NCBI GenBank assembly: GCA_024276605.1
Contig: JAJRWX010000095.1
Span: 1-64,000 of the forward strand
Origin: Planctomycetota bacterium
GTDB taxonomy: Bacteria; Planctomycetota; Phycisphaerae; UBA1845
DNA: 64,000 nucleotides
Reading direction: 5' to 3'
Position numbers and translations under genes: made by a program. The first letter of the stretch is position 1, and each line of letters starts with the position of its first letter. The notes beneath the pieces were generated by a model that was given only the letters and a program-made list of their open reading frames with translations, was not told the DNA's origin and searched no databases. Positions 1 to 8,990 of this stretch are shown here, in pieces.

Positions 1-378
1 GATATCTCACTAGGCAAGCGCGGCGTTCTCCCGCCAGTGGCGGATGGTTACGAAAAATCCTCATCAAAGAAAAGTAGGTCACGGATGAGGTCAAACGCCA
101 GATTCGCACAGGCTAATGATTTCTTCGATATTGGAGCCAAGACAGTGGGGAGATTGGAACAAGCCGTGTGGTGGGGGTTATGGAGGCACACTAATAAAGG
201 CTTAGCTAATGTGTCACAAAAACGGTTAGCCAAAGATATCGGCGTATCGAGACGGTCCATTGCTTATGCAATAAAGAATTTAGAGAATGCGGGGCTGTTA
301 GATGTGCCTTGGCGAGGGGGGTTAGTTGGCGGGTTGAGTAAGTATATTATTCGATCACACAGGCAAGTTACAGAGTAA
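1..378 (+). CDS. Winged-helix/HTH protein of an integrated element, 5' end outside window or uncertain
   Basis: The reading frame is open from base 1, so the gene may begin upstream; in-window starts are GTG 37 and ATG 85. The N-terminal ~20 residues are Ser/Lys/Arg-rich. The core (about residues 34-95 counted from the GTG) reads as a winged helix: a helix around AVWWGLWRHTN, then QKRLAKDIGVSRRSIAYAI as a helix-turn-helix, then ENAGLLDV and a Gly-rich wing. This resembles the DNA-binding part of MarR-like or replication-initiator proteins. It sits in an element with a terminase small subunit and an integrase, and is followed directly by a set of GTGAAG palindromes that could be its binding sites. 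A role in element control or replication is inference; no family is named with confidence. Confidence 0.6.
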   Translation, partial: DISLGKRGVLPPVADGYEKSSSKKSRSRMRSNARFAQANDFFDIGAKTVGRLEQAVWWGLWRHTNKGLANVSQKRLAKDIGVSRRSIAYAIKNLENAGLLDVPWRGGLVGGLSKYIIRSHRQVTE

Positions 379-384
379 GGGGGT

Positions 385-481
385 GTGAAGTACGCTTCAC
401 AGGTACGGGTATATATGGGTGTGAAGCCAGCTTCACAGGGGGTGTGAAGTTTTTGGTATTTACCGGTGAAGCTAGCTTCAC
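385..481. promoter_or_regulatory. Array of GTGAAG-N4-CTTCAC palindromes (possible operators or iterons)
   Basis: Three 16-bp dyads, GTGAAGTACGCTTCAC (385-400), GTGAAGCCAGCTTCAC (421-436) and GTGAAGCTAGCTTCAC (466-481, perfect), plus a half site GTGAAG at 444-449, lie just after the HTH gene. Spacings are 36, 23 and 22 bp, near multiples of a helical turn for the last two. Another half site is at 594-599. This is what a protein-binding array looks like; the HTH protein upstream is the obvious candidate ligand, but that is inference. Confidence 0.6.
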
Positions 482-777
482 ATAGTACATAAGTACAGAA
501 GCGGGGTCGCCTTTAGGCTCCCCGCCGGAAAGAAAAAAGGTAGGCCCGCGGTGTCACCCCCGGCGGCTGATGACATCCGACCTGGCCGAGCGTGTGAAGG
601 CCCACAAGATGATGTATGACATACAAGCAAAATGATATGCGAACAGGCAACGCGATACGCATGGGTAGGGCGGTGCAAATCGCTAGAGGCTGTGTCTATA
701 TGACCGAGCGTCAAAAGCGCGCGTTTTTTTGCACGAGTTACAGACTCCCAGAGGTCTTTTATTGAAAGGATGAACCA
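482..777. other. Intergenic stretch with a GC hairpin and possible tiny ORFs
   Basis: A stem GCGGGG (501-506) / CCCCGC (520-525) with an inner GCC/GGC and TTTA loop precedes an A-rich run and could act as a terminator or RNA structure. Tiny frames exist at 570-635 (21 codons) and 637-765 (42 codons, with an internal ATG at 700 preceded by AGAGG). They could be small element proteins but show no recognisable feature. The Shine-Dalgarno AAAGGA near 766 belongs to the terminase gene. Confidence 0.3.
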
Positions 778-1236
778 ATGCCCGGACCAAAACCAACACC
801 GACAGCGATCTTGAAAATGCGTGGATCATGGCGTGGTAAGAAGAATAAGACCGAACCGCATCCGGAAACGGGAGCACCTCGCCGACCATCATGGTTGGCG
901 GGCGATGGTCGCAGGGCATGGGAACACCTAACCCCCAAACTGGTAGCTATGGGCGTACTAACCAAAGTGGATGGTAATGCACTGGCTAGATATTGCGCAA
1001 TGTGGGCGTCCTGGCGATCGTTGACGACATTCATCGAGCAGCATGGCACAACGTACACTGTGGACCAAGGCGACGTAAAACCGTACCCGCAGGTCAAGCA
1101 ATCCCAAAACCTCGCCGACCAGCTGCTGCGCCTTGAGCAACAATTTGGGTTGACGCCGAGTGCTCGAGCGCGGATGACGACGGAAATCACGCAGGAGAAG
1201 CCCGACAAGGCGGCGTTTTTCCATGGTGGTAAGTAA
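778..1236 (+). CDS. P27-family phage terminase small subunit
   Basis: A 152-aa protein whose sequence follows the P27/Terminase_4 pattern. It has an N-terminal GPKPTPTAILKMRGSWRGKK segment (family members have xxPTxLxxLxGN), then EPHPETGAPRRPSWL, then a helical part with RRAWEHLTPKLVAMGVLT and ALARYCAMWASWR, which match the conserved W-L-L-T and YC-W positions. Small terminase subunits recognise phage DNA and help load it on the large subunit. No large subunit, portal or capsid gene follows, so this is a remnant or a satellite-type element rather than a complete prophage. AAAGGA lies 7 bases before the ATG. Confidence 0.8.
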   Translation: MPGPKPTPTAILKMRGSWRGKKNKTEPHPETGAPRRPSWLAGDGRRAWEHLTPKLVAMGVLTKVDGNALARYCAMWASWRSLTTFIEQHGTTYTVDQGDVKPYPQVKQSQNLADQLLRLEQQFGLTPSARARMTTEITQEKPDKAAFFHGGK

Positions 1237-1442
1237 GCTTGAGACTAGACTTGACACGGTCCACCTGGATGGTCGATGATGTGATTACTGAGAATCGTAG
1301 GAAGCCATTCAATGAACCTTCAATGCGGAAACATCCGCAACCGAGTGAACTCGCACAGCCTGTCGGTAGCAGTAATGCCCGAACCGATCCTACGATCGGT
1401 CAGTCAGACTGTGCGAGTCTACCCGGACCTGGAGGCATACCG

Positions 1443-1631
1443 ATGTCAGAGAGCAAAGCAGTAGTAGAGGACCAACAGACGACGCTGTTCAGTGTCGTCC
1501 GACCGATCTCGTTTTACCAAAGTGATGATGTAGCATCGACCGACGGGCTGACCTACGAAGAGGCTCGCCAACTAGCTAACCGTTATCGGCGTAACGGACT
1601 GGATGTGTGCATTCAGGAATATGAGGTCTAA
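1443..1631 (+). CDS. Small hypothetical protein of the integrated element
   Basis: A 62-aa product. The frame is open further upstream (to a TTG near 1239), but the ATG at 1443 has GGAGG 9 bases before it, so I take it as the start. The C-terminal half, TYEEARQLANRYRRNGLDVC, is a plausible amphipathic helix; the rest is polar. It lies between the terminase small subunit and the integrase, on the same strand, and probably belongs to the same element. I do not recognise the family. Confidence 0.5.
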   Translation: MSESKAVVEDQQTTLFSVVRPISFYQSDDVASTDGLTYEEARQLANRYRRNGLDVCIQEYEV

Positions 1632-1679
1632 AAACCGTGAGTCAAGACTAGGGTATTTTCACTAGAGAAGGGATGAAAC

Positions 1680-2702
1680 ATGCAAGCAATCAAAGTATGG
1701 ATAAGCAAACGCAAGACGAAGAAGGGTCAAAGCTATCACTTGCGGTATATCTCGCCTATATCGAATAAGTGGATATCGAAGGGTGTCGGCTCGGACAAGA
1801 AGCGTGCAGACCGTGAGGCGGCGTTGCTGGAGAGCAAGTTGAACGATGGCACGTACAGTGAGACGCGGCGAATATCGTGGGATGAGTTTGTGAAAGGGCA
1901 GGTGGCGTCCATCACGGGCAAGTGTCACAAGTCGCTATGTAAGCAAGTGCTCGATGAGTTTGGCAAGGTGTGCAAGCCAGCGTCACCTAGTCGCGTCACT
2001 TTCCCGATGATAGAGCAGTTCGTCGCAGCGTCTAAGCTGAAAAAGAACGCTGTCACGACGATCAACACGAAGTTGAAGTATCTACGCTTGAGTTTTAACA
2101 TGGCTGTGAAGCGTAGTTACATCGTCAAAAATCCGATGGATGGCTGGATATGGGAAAAGCCCAACCTGAAAGAACCACGCGAAGTGACGAAGGATGAGCA
2201 GAAGGCGTTGTTAGACGCGGCACAAGAACTGTACGGCGATCAATGGGAGCTATTCGTGAAGTTAGCCTTCGACACAGGCGCACGTCGTGGTGAGCTTCTC
2301 AAGCTGTCATGGGAAAATGTTGACTTCGATGGCCATTCCATCCTGTTCGTTGAAACCAAGGGCAAAAAGGATAGGCGAGTACCGGTCAATCCGAAGCTGT
2401 TCACTGGGCTACGCAAGCTGCAAGCAAAGACGTTGTTGGATGGTAAGCCGTTCGGCAGCCTATTAGATAACATCGGGTACAACTGGCGACGCATCCGTAA
2501 AGAGGCTGGTTGTGAGGATGTTACGATACACGACATGAGACGCACCTACTGTACACGGATGCTTCGTGCTGGTGTTCCGCTAAAGACCGTGCAACAATTA
2601 TCAGGGCATGAAAGCGTTGAGACTTTATTGACGTACTACACGTCAGTGAGCGAAGATGATAAACGCGAAGCCGTCCGTAAAATGACAGCGATGTACGGAT
2701 AG
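1680..2702 (+). CDS. Tyrosine recombinase (phage-type integrase)
   Basis: A 340-aa site-specific recombinase. An N-terminal DNA-binding part (MQAIKVWISKRKTKKGQSYH, then a SAM-like helical region to ~165) is followed by the catalytic domain. It carries the family residues: Arg in DTGARRGELLKLSW (~residue 202), Lys in the ETKGKKDRRVPVN beta hairpin, His-x-x-Arg in HDMRRTY (~284-287), His in SGHESVETLLTYY (~310) and the nucleophile Tyr at the following TYY (~319-320). All appear present, so the enzyme looks intact. GAAGGG precedes the ATG. It ends about 120 bp before a displaced 3' piece of tRNA-Pro, which fits a tRNA-targeting integrase. Confidence 0.9.
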   Translation: MQAIKVWISKRKTKKGQSYHLRYISPISNKWISKGVGSDKKRADREAALLESKLNDGTYSETRRISWDEFVKGQVASITGKCHKSLCKQVLDEFGKVCKPASPSRVTFPMIEQFVAASKLKKNAVTTINTKLKYLRLSFNMAVKRSYIVKNPMDGWIWEKPNLKEPREVTKDEQKALLDAAQELYGDQWELFVKLAFDTGARRGELLKLSWENVDFDGHSILFVETKGKKDRRVPVNPKLFTGLRKLQAKTLLDGKPFGSLLDNIGYNWRRIRKEAGCEDVTIHDMRRTYCTRMLRAGVPLKTVQQLSGHESVETLLTYYTSVSEDDKREAVRKMTAMYG

Positions 2703-2821
2703 TTTCGGTCGCAGGGAATGTCGCAGCGAGCAGGCCAGAGTAATGAATAGTAACGAATACTTATGGGCCGTAACGCTACAATAAACGCAGATTGGCCTAT
2801 AAATATAGGGTATTGGGCCGA

Positions 2822-2863
2822 CTGGGGGTCAAGAGGTCGCTGGTTCGAATCCAGTCGCCCCGA
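2822..2863 (+). other. 3' fragment of tRNA-Pro(GGG): putative att site
   Basis: The 42 bases can be laid out as positions 32-73 of a tRNA. Loop CTGGGGG holds anticodon GGG (2824-2826); the 3' anticodon strand is TCAAG, the variable loop AGGTC, and the T-arm GCTGG-TTCGAAT-CCAGT. The acceptor strand is CGCCCCG with discriminator A, as in bacterial tRNA-Pro. No 5' half or CGGGGCG acceptor strand precedes it. This is the classical product of integration into a tRNA 3' end: the intact tRNA should lie at the other end of the element, left of this window. No CCA is encoded. Confidence 0.8.
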
Positions 2864-3328
2864 ATTTGTGAGTTCTTTATGGGATCCTCTTACGATTTAA
2901 CCGCAAGACTCATGGGAGCTATCCGAAGTTTACTTGGTTATTGTACGAACAGTTCCACGGCGCGTGATTAAGATTCGTCATTCGTATTTTACTCGGCGTG
3001 CGTAAGAACGCCGTCTGCTTGATGACTACGGTTAAGAAATTTGTCGAGATGGTTTTGTAACACATATTCGACTTTTCATGACTCCAGCACATGATCGATT
3101 CATTGCCGATGCCCCTCTCTTGGATAACCTGAGAGATATGTTTACGAACAGTACTGATTCGAATGCATCATCTGTTGTTCAAACGCATGTCACTTTAGGA
3201 TTATCGGACAGCGCGTAATTAGATTGACCCTCACGCGTGGCTTAGGCTAAACTTGTTCGTTGGCCCGGCTCTAAATCTTCTTTGCATAATGGGCGGATTG
3301 ATTTGTCCTCTTCGGGAGGGAAAGATTC
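2864..3328. other. Intergenic, no gene seen
   Basis: About 465 bp of chromosome just outside the putative att site. No convincing reading frame or RNA is visible. A small dyad CGGCGT (2994-2999) / ACGCCG (3008-3013) is present. It presumably holds the promoter of the following secreted-protein gene, which has GGGAGGG at about 3315-3321 as its ribosome site. Confidence 0.4.
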
Positions 3329-3640
3329 ATGCGGTTATCATGTGCATCAATATGTTTGATCCTTCTTATCTCGTTGCCGGTCTCTGCCCAAGTGGTGCAA
3401 TCATTGCCCGGTGATTGCGACAATAGCGGAGTTGTTGACCTTGCGGATTATGCACAGTTCGCTATTGCGTTACAGTACACTGGCTGTGGTGCGCGGAGCG
3501 GCTGCAGGTGCTTCGACCTCAACTCGGACGGTTGTATCAACCTGCTTGATTTCAGCATCTTCCAAAGTGAGTATGGCAAGGCTATGGATGCCTCCGGCCC
3601 AGCGCCAAATAACGTGTTTGTCAAGCAACTCGCGGACTAA
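3329..3640 (+). CDS. Secreted dockerin-type protein, N-terminal part cut by an in-frame TAA
   Basis: 103 codons: a Sec signal peptide (MRLSCASICLILLISLPVSA, cleavage after ~20), then a dockerin-like pair of calcium loops, DCDNSGVVDLADYAQF (~29-44) and DLNSDGCINLLDFSIF (~65-80), each with the DxDxDG-like spacing. The frame stops at TAA 3638-3640 but continues open in the same frame straight into the 614-codon ORF, with no new ribosome site or signal peptide there. I read 3329-5521 as one gene broken by a nonsense codon, or with readthrough or a sequencing error. Ribosome site GGGAGGG precedes the ATG. Confidence 0.65.
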   Translation: MRLSCASICLILLISLPVSAQVVQSLPGDCDNSGVVDLADYAQFAIALQYTGCGARSGCRCFDLNSDGCINLLDFSIFQSEYGKAMDASGPAPNNVFVKQLAD

Positions 3641-3676
3641 CATGTACGCTGTGCTCAGGCTGACGGTGGTGACAGT

Positions 3677-5521
3677 GTGTGTCACATAGGCGATCCGTGC
3701 TGCCTGACGCAGACTGGCCCACAAGGGACACTATGCGATGCACCGCAGAACTACTGGACACTCATATGCGACCGAAACGCCGATTTTTCGCGCGATCTGC
3801 ATGCCAATCTTGATACGCTTGCGGAGTGGAACGACTTCTTCTGGGAACCGGACGACTCTTGCAATCAGCTAGCACGTGAACATTATCCACCGGTACCGAT
3901 CAATGATTATTACACCCGCTATTTCATGCCCATGTGCACCGACGGCAGCACACCGGTCAAAGGCACGACCGTTTGCCCGGATGGTCAACCGATCATCCAA
4001 TGCACCGACGGCACGCGCCCGTTGTTTTATTATGATGCGGGAACGACTGACCGCTGGATCATCAAGGTTCAGAACGGCGGATTTACATGTGGTGATGATT
4101 GCTGGGAGGATGAGGAGCGTGTGAGTTTCACCAGCGCCTGGGGAGATCACCGACAAACGAGGTCTTTCACGGGATTGTACAAGCCGTTTCAGAATTCTCC
4201 GTTCTCGTCCTACAATCGCATTGTCATTGACAAGTGTGTTGGCGATCGTAATTGCGGCTCATCGACATTGTTGTCGAGGGAGCAAGTCGACGATCAAGGC
4301 AATGCGATGGGGCAGGCAGATGTTTACTTCCACGGCTATCGAGAGCTGCAAGCACTGCTTAAGTATCTCACGATATGGGAGGGGGGGAACCGGTTGACGC
4401 CGAACAGTCAGATCGCCATCGCGGCGCATTCGAACGGGTCCAATGGGATGTATATGTACATTGATCGTATCGCAGAGTACATCCGCCATGACCCTTCCGA
4501 TGGTCAACCGGGGCTTGGGCTTACGAATGCAGACATCCGAGGACTAACAGCGAGCTATATCCATTCATCGGTCGAGGCGGAAAACTTTGTGAACCAACCT
4601 TCGCAAAATATTTTCAGTTGGAATGACTATGCTACGCTTGCCTTCGATAATCATATTATGGCACCGTTGTCGAATTCCGGTAGCAACCCGGCCAACGGGT
4701 TGTGGTATTATTCACTAGCGTTCTTCAACGGGGTAGAATTTCGGCATCATGCAAAATGGGGTGCGCTACTGTTCGATATAGGAAACCCTGCATCAATCGA
4801 TGACATGGCCGGGGTCTCAACGCTTGATGAGAGTTGTTTTGTCAAACACGGATTCAATGGCAACACTGGTGACAACCCGGAAGCCTGCCTCGACAGCATG
4901 CACGTGCTCATGAATCACATCACCACTCCCATGTTCTTCGCGCCGCAACAGTACGACATGGTGGTTAGGGGCGCTACTCAAATTACCAAGATGACCGACG
5001 CCTTCTTCAACCTTGGATATGTGCCGGATGTAAATAGCATCTGCGTATCGCATGACGAAAACTTCACTTGCACGACGGTTTCCGGATGTCCCAATGGTGT
5101 CGCTCCATGTGATATGAGTACAACCGCCAGTGCCAACTACCAACCCATCGATTTCGCACCTCGCGTTCGTGCGGTACTGCGCGGTGCTGTTAATCGATCT
5201 GCAGGTGCACCGGAGGAGAGCCCGGCTGATGCGATGGCGTTGGTCGGTCATGCGGTGTTTGCGCCGGAGTGGGACGAACACGTTAGTTGGGAAAAACCGG
5301 AAAAAATGGACTATCAGATATGCGATGACGATGGTACCGGGGTATGTGCATGGCAGAGTGCGCCGCTGTGGGCTGCTCTAAAATCATGGCTCGAACTCAA
5401 TGCCACGGTTATTTGCGTTGAACGCGACGCCTCCGGTGTAGACCCGAATCGACCGTTGACCGCGTGGTCCGAAACCACGCCGGGTCCACTCCTCGATAAT
5501 CGGTGCGGATTGGCTCCATAG
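3677..5521 (+). CDS. Pectin-acetylesterase-like secreted hydrolase, C-terminal part of the split dockerin gene
   Basis: The frame is really open from 3641; GTG 3677 is only the first start codon and has no clear ribosome site. Order of features resembles the pectin acetylesterase/Notum family: WIIKVQNGGFTCGDDCW (family WIxxxxGGGWC), SYNRIVIDKCVGDRNCGSS (family WNxVxxxYCDG), VYFHGYRELQALLKYL, then AIAAHSNGSNGMYMYIDRIA around the nucleophile Ser (family GCSAGG; here AHSNG). A later TTPMFFAPQQYDM could hold the catalytic Asp, and a His follows in the C-terminal part. Many Cys residues suggest disulfides and export. Substrate unknown. Its own translation is doubtful because of the upstream stop. 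Confidence 0.55.
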   Translation: MCHIGDPCCLTQTGPQGTLCDAPQNYWTLICDRNADFSRDLHANLDTLAEWNDFFWEPDDSCNQLAREHYPPVPINDYYTRYFMPMCTDGSTPVKGTTVCPDGQPIIQCTDGTRPLFYYDAGTTDRWIIKVQNGGFTCGDDCWEDEERVSFTSAWGDHRQTRSFTGLYKPFQNSPFSSYNRIVIDKCVGDRNCGSSTLLSREQVDDQGNAMGQADVYFHGYRELQALLKYLTIWEGGNRLTPNSQIAIAAHSNGSNGMYMYIDRIAEYIRHDPSDGQPGLGLTNADIRGLTASYIHSSVEAENFVNQPSQNIFSWNDYATLAFDNHIMAPLSNSGSNPANGLWYYSLAFFNGVEFRHHAKWGALLFDIGNPASIDDMAGVSTLDESCFVKHGFNGNTGDNPEACLDSMHVLMNHITTPMFFAPQQYDMVVRGATQITKMTDAFFNLGYVPDVNSICVSHDENFTCTTVSGCPNGVAPCDMSTTASANYQPIDFAPRVRAVLRGAVNRSAGAPEESPADAMALVGHAVFAPEWDEHVSWEKPEKMDYQICDDDGTGVCAWQSAPLWAALKSWLELNATVICVERDASGVDPNRPLTAWSETTPGPLLDNRCGLAP

Positions 5522-5739
5522 TACCATCGATAGACCCCTTTCACCATTTGTTCTATGTCGTAGCTGTGACACAGACCTTGGCGAGGCCAAGTAGACCCTG
5601 GCGAACCTGTCCGGATCCGTCGCCAATGTGATCCCTGGGTCTTTTCAGGTTCAGTTTTTTTGTTCGAACATAGGATTCAAACGATTGATGCCCGACACTG
5701 ATATACACAAGCGTACGGCTTTTGCAATGGTCGCATAAA

Positions 5740-8700
5740 TCAAAGTGGTGCAGCCGGCATCGCATGATCGGCCCGCCATAGCTCATCCATTACATCCACT
5801 GTCTGTTCAGCTGGTACGGGTCTGCCAAAACGTAGGAACAGCGATGGAACGATTAGCATATTCAGAAAGGTTGATGACAGTAGACCGCACAAGATGACAA
5901 TCGCCATTGGTGTCAAAATTTCTCGTCCGGGTTGGTCACCGCTAATAGCTAGAGGAATCAGTGCGAACCCAGTCGCCATCGCGGTCATGAGGATCGGCGC
6001 GAGTCTTTCCATGGCACCACGCTTTACGGCCTCGTGGAAATCCGTGACACCCTCAAACCTTTGCAAGTGCCTAATGTGTGACACCATCATGATACCGTTA
6101 CGAGCCGCAATACCGAAAACGCTGATAAACCCGATGAGTGAGGCGACCGAGAGAATGCCTCCAGACAGGTATACTCCCACGACGCCACCGATCATGGCTA
6201 GCGGCAGGTTTATCATAATCAAAAGCGTGTCGCGCACAGATCGAAAAACGATGTGGAGAAGGAAACCGATACCAAGGATGACTACGACGCCGAAAACGCC
6301 GAGCAAGCGTCTGGTCTCCTGTGCGCTTTCAAACTGTCCGCCGTATTGGACATAATAGCCTTGAGGCAGGTCGGTCTTTCGGCTCACGACTTGTTGTATT
6401 TCAGCCACCACACTTCCGATGTCACGTCCTGCGACGTTACACATCACGACAATCTTGCGCTGGGCGTTTTCACGGCTAATCATGTTCGGCCCGCGTTCCT
6501 GGGTGATACTGGCGAGCGCTTTGAGTGGAATCTTCAAGCCTTCGGGGGTATCCACCAGCACCTCGCCGACCATCGCTGGCGACGCGTCCATCCAGGAATC
6601 GGGTTCGCCGGCCTTAGGCGGATCGCCGACGCGTACGACGAGATCGAAGGCATTGCGTCCTTCCAGAACTTGAGTGACAGCTTCCCCTTGAAATCCCGTT
6701 TCAAGTGCTGTGGTGACATCAGCCATGCGTAATCCGTAACGCGCGATAGCTTTACGGTTGAAGGAGACTCGCAGAACGGGGATATCCACTTGTTGTTCGA
6801 TCGATAAGTCAACAACACCGGAGACCTCACTCATCACAGATTCAACCTGCTTAGCTACTTCCCTGAGCACCATCAGATCTTCCCCGAATATCTTGACAGC
6901 GATATTCGCACGCGTTCCCGACAGCATGTGGTCGATTCGATGACCGATAGGTTGGCCAAACGTAGCCTGCACTCCCGGTACGCTCGCAAGGTCTTGACGA
7001 AGTGCCTCAAGAAGCTCAGCTTTGGTTCGGCGTGGTTGACCGAAGCGACTGGGAGCGTCCATGTCCAGGGTCAAGTCGATTTCACTGGCTTCGACACCCT
7101 GCACATGTTCGTCTTCTTCGGCTCGCCCGGTTCGTCTGCCGATGGCGACGATTTCGGGATGTTGCATCAAAGTCTTTTCGACCAAGTGTGCCATCGAGTC
7201 GCTCTGTGCGAGCGACGTACCGGGAACGGTTACGACGCCGACTACGAGGGCCCCTTCGTTAAACTCCGGCAAGAAGCTACGCCCGAGTAAAGATCCTCCG
7301 ATGGTCGAAACGATCAGCAGCGCAGCAGTGGGTAGGGCTACGAGCCAAGGATGACGCATAGCCCAATTCAACGGGCCGGTGTAGAGTCTCTTGAGCGTCC
7401 GCACGACCCACGGTTCATGGCCTTTATGCAGTGCTTTGCTTTTGGGGAGAAGAAAATAACTCAGGGCCGGTGTGAGTGTTAAAGCAGTCAACAAGGAAGC
7501 GGATAGCGATACCACGAACGCTACACCAAGCGGTTGTAAGAGTCGGCCCTCTACGCCGCTCAAGAAAAAAAGAGGAACAAACACGAGCAGAATAATCAAT
7601 GTGGCGAATACGATGGACGCTCGTACCTCGACGCTCGCTTTGAAAATAACCTCGATCGCGGGGCGCTGCGCTGTCTTTGGTAACGCCGTGTTTTCGCGTA
7701 GCCGACGGATGATGTTCTCTACGTCGATGATAGCATCGTCAACAAGGGCGCCGATGGCGATAGCCATCCCGCCGAGTGTCATCGTGTTGATGCTCGAACC
7801 AAAATACTTCAATGTTAGAACGGCTATCGCTAGAGACATGGGTATCGCCAGCAGGGTGATGAGACTGGCACGGAACATGGCTAGGAACACGACGACAACA
7901 AGAATGACCATGATGCCGCCGTCACGTAACGCTTCAATCGTGTTATGGATCGAGACGTTGATGAAGTTAGCTTGTCGAAAGAGATTCTTGTTGATAAACA
8001 TTCCTTGTGGTAGGGATTCCTGAATTTGATCCAATGCCACATCAAGTTTTGCTGTTAAATCCAGCGTGTTCGCATTGGGTTGTTTCTGAATGGCGATAAT
8101 CACGCCTGGTTCAATGATAGGTTCCCAATTCGGACCACGTCTCGACGCCGAACCCATACCCCGCTTAATGGCAGTGCCGACGACCACTACGCCGAGATCG
8201 CTTACCTTAATCGGCTTGCTCTTGCGTACGGTGACGACGGTATCACCGATGTCTTCCGTCGTTACGACACGACCGATGCCCTGGATGATCGATTCTTGAC
8301 CACCCTGTACAAGAAATCCCGCCGAGACATTCTCATTCGTGTCGCGTAGCGCATCGGCTACTTGTTCGATCGTAACCTGGTAGGCTCGCAGGCGCATGGG
8401 TGACAGGACCACTTGGTATTGCTTTTGATCGCCGCCGGTTGGCGTGACTTGTGACACACCGGCCACTGAGAGTAACCGCCGGCGAATGTTGGTCGTGGCC
8501 ATCGTGCGAAGCTCAAGTTGGCTGTGACGGTCCGAAGTAAGCGAGACGAAAAGAATCTCGCCCATAATCGAAGAAACAGGTGCGAGTTTCGGTGTCTCAA
8601 CCTGTTCGGGCAGACTACCGACGATGGAAGTTAGCCTTTCGTTGACCGTTTGGCGGGCGCGGTAGATATCGGTACCCCACTCAAACTCCACCCAGATGAC

Positions 8701-8973
8701 GGCTGACCCGACGGCGGTTGCGGAACGCACCCGTCGCACATTGGCAGCGCCATTCACGGCGGTCTCGATCGGAAACGTCACCAATGTTTCCATCTCCGCC
8801 GGGGCCATGCCGTGCCCTTCTACTAAAATCGTGACCGTAGGCGCAGTGAGATCCGGAAATACATCCACGGGCATCTTGACCGCTATGTAGGTTCCGGCCA
8901 ATAGTACCAATCCCGAAATAATCAAGACCGCCAACCGGTTGGAGAGTGACCAGCGTATAAGGCCGTTAATCAT
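5740..8973 (-). CDS. CzcA/CusA-type heavy-metal RND efflux transporter
   Basis: A 1077-aa inner-membrane proton-driven transporter of the hydrophobe/amphiphile and heavy-metal efflux superfamily. It starts with the usual TM1 (MINGLIRWSLSNRLAVLIIS), followed by PVDVFPDLTAPTV. The TM4 proton-relay segment GALVDDAIIDVENI (~410-420) has the acidic residues typical of CzcA-like pumps. The second half repeats the fold (QYGGQFESAQETRRLLG, then LMIMINLPLAMIGG). Length matches the family (1030-1080). AAAGGA lies about 10 bases before the ATG. Third gene of a three-gene operon; only 17 bp separate it from the adaptor gene. Metal not deducible from sequence; the His-rich partners suggest divalent cations such as Zn, Co, Ni or Cu. 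Confidence 0.9.
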   Translation of the reverse strand: MINGLIRWSLSNRLAVLIISGLVLLAGTYIAVKMPVDVFPDLTAPTVTILVEGHGMAPAEMETLVTFPIETAVNGAANVRRVRSATAVGSAVIWVEFEWGTDIYRARQTVNERLTSIVGSLPEQVETPKLAPVSSIMGEILFVSLTSDRHSQLELRTMATTNIRRRLLSVAGVSQVTPTGGDQKQYQVVLSPMRLRAYQVTIEQVADALRDTNENVSAGFLVQGGQESIIQGIGRVVTTEDIGDTVVTVRKSKPIKVSDLGVVVVGTAIKRGMGSASRRGPNWEPIIEPGVIIAIQKQPNANTLDLTAKLDVALDQIQESLPQGMFINKNLFRQANFINVSIHNTIEALRDGGIMVILVVVVFLAMFRASLITLLAIPMSLAIAVLTLKYFGSSINTMTLGGMAIAIGALVDDAIIDVENIIRRLRENTALPKTAQRPAIEVIFKASVEVRASIVFATLIILLVFVPLFFLSGVEGRLLQPLGVAFVVSLSASLLTALTLTPALSYFLLPKSKALHKGHEPWVVRTLKRLYTGPLNWAMRHPWLVALPTAALLIVSTIGGSLLGRSFLPEFNEGALVVGVVTVPGTSLAQSDSMAHLVEKTLMQHPEIVAIGRRTGRAEEDEHVQGVEASEIDLTLDMDAPSRFGQPRRTKAELLEALRQDLASVPGVQATFGQPIGHRIDHMLSGTRANIAVKIFGEDLMVLREVAKQVESVMSEVSGVVDLSIEQQVDIPVLRVSFNRKAIARYGLRMADVTTALETGFQGEAVTQVLEGRNAFDLVVRVGDPPKAGEPDSWMDASPAMVGEVLVDTPEGLKIPLKALASITQERGPNMISRENAQRKIVVMCNVAGRDIGSVVAEIQQVVSRKTDLPQGYYVQYGGQFESAQETRRLLGVFGVVVILGIGFLLHIVFRSVRDTLLIMINLPLAMIGGVVGVYLSGGILSVASLIGFISVFGIAARNGIMMVSHIRHLQRFEGVTDFHEAVKRGAMERLAPILMTAMATGFALIPLAISGDQPGREILTPMAIVILCGLLSSTFLNMLIVPSLFLRFGRPVPAEQTVDVMDELWRADHAMPAAPL

Positions 8974-8990
8974 TGTGGTGGTTCCTTTGT

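Noticed and set aside
759-1208. 149-codon minus-strand frame opposite the terminase gene
   Set aside because: Composition and the clear P27 signature on the plus strand make it a shadow frame.
7472-8023. 183-codon plus-strand frame within the RND gene
   Set aside because: Shadow of the CzcA-type transporter, which has clear motifs in the opposite frame.
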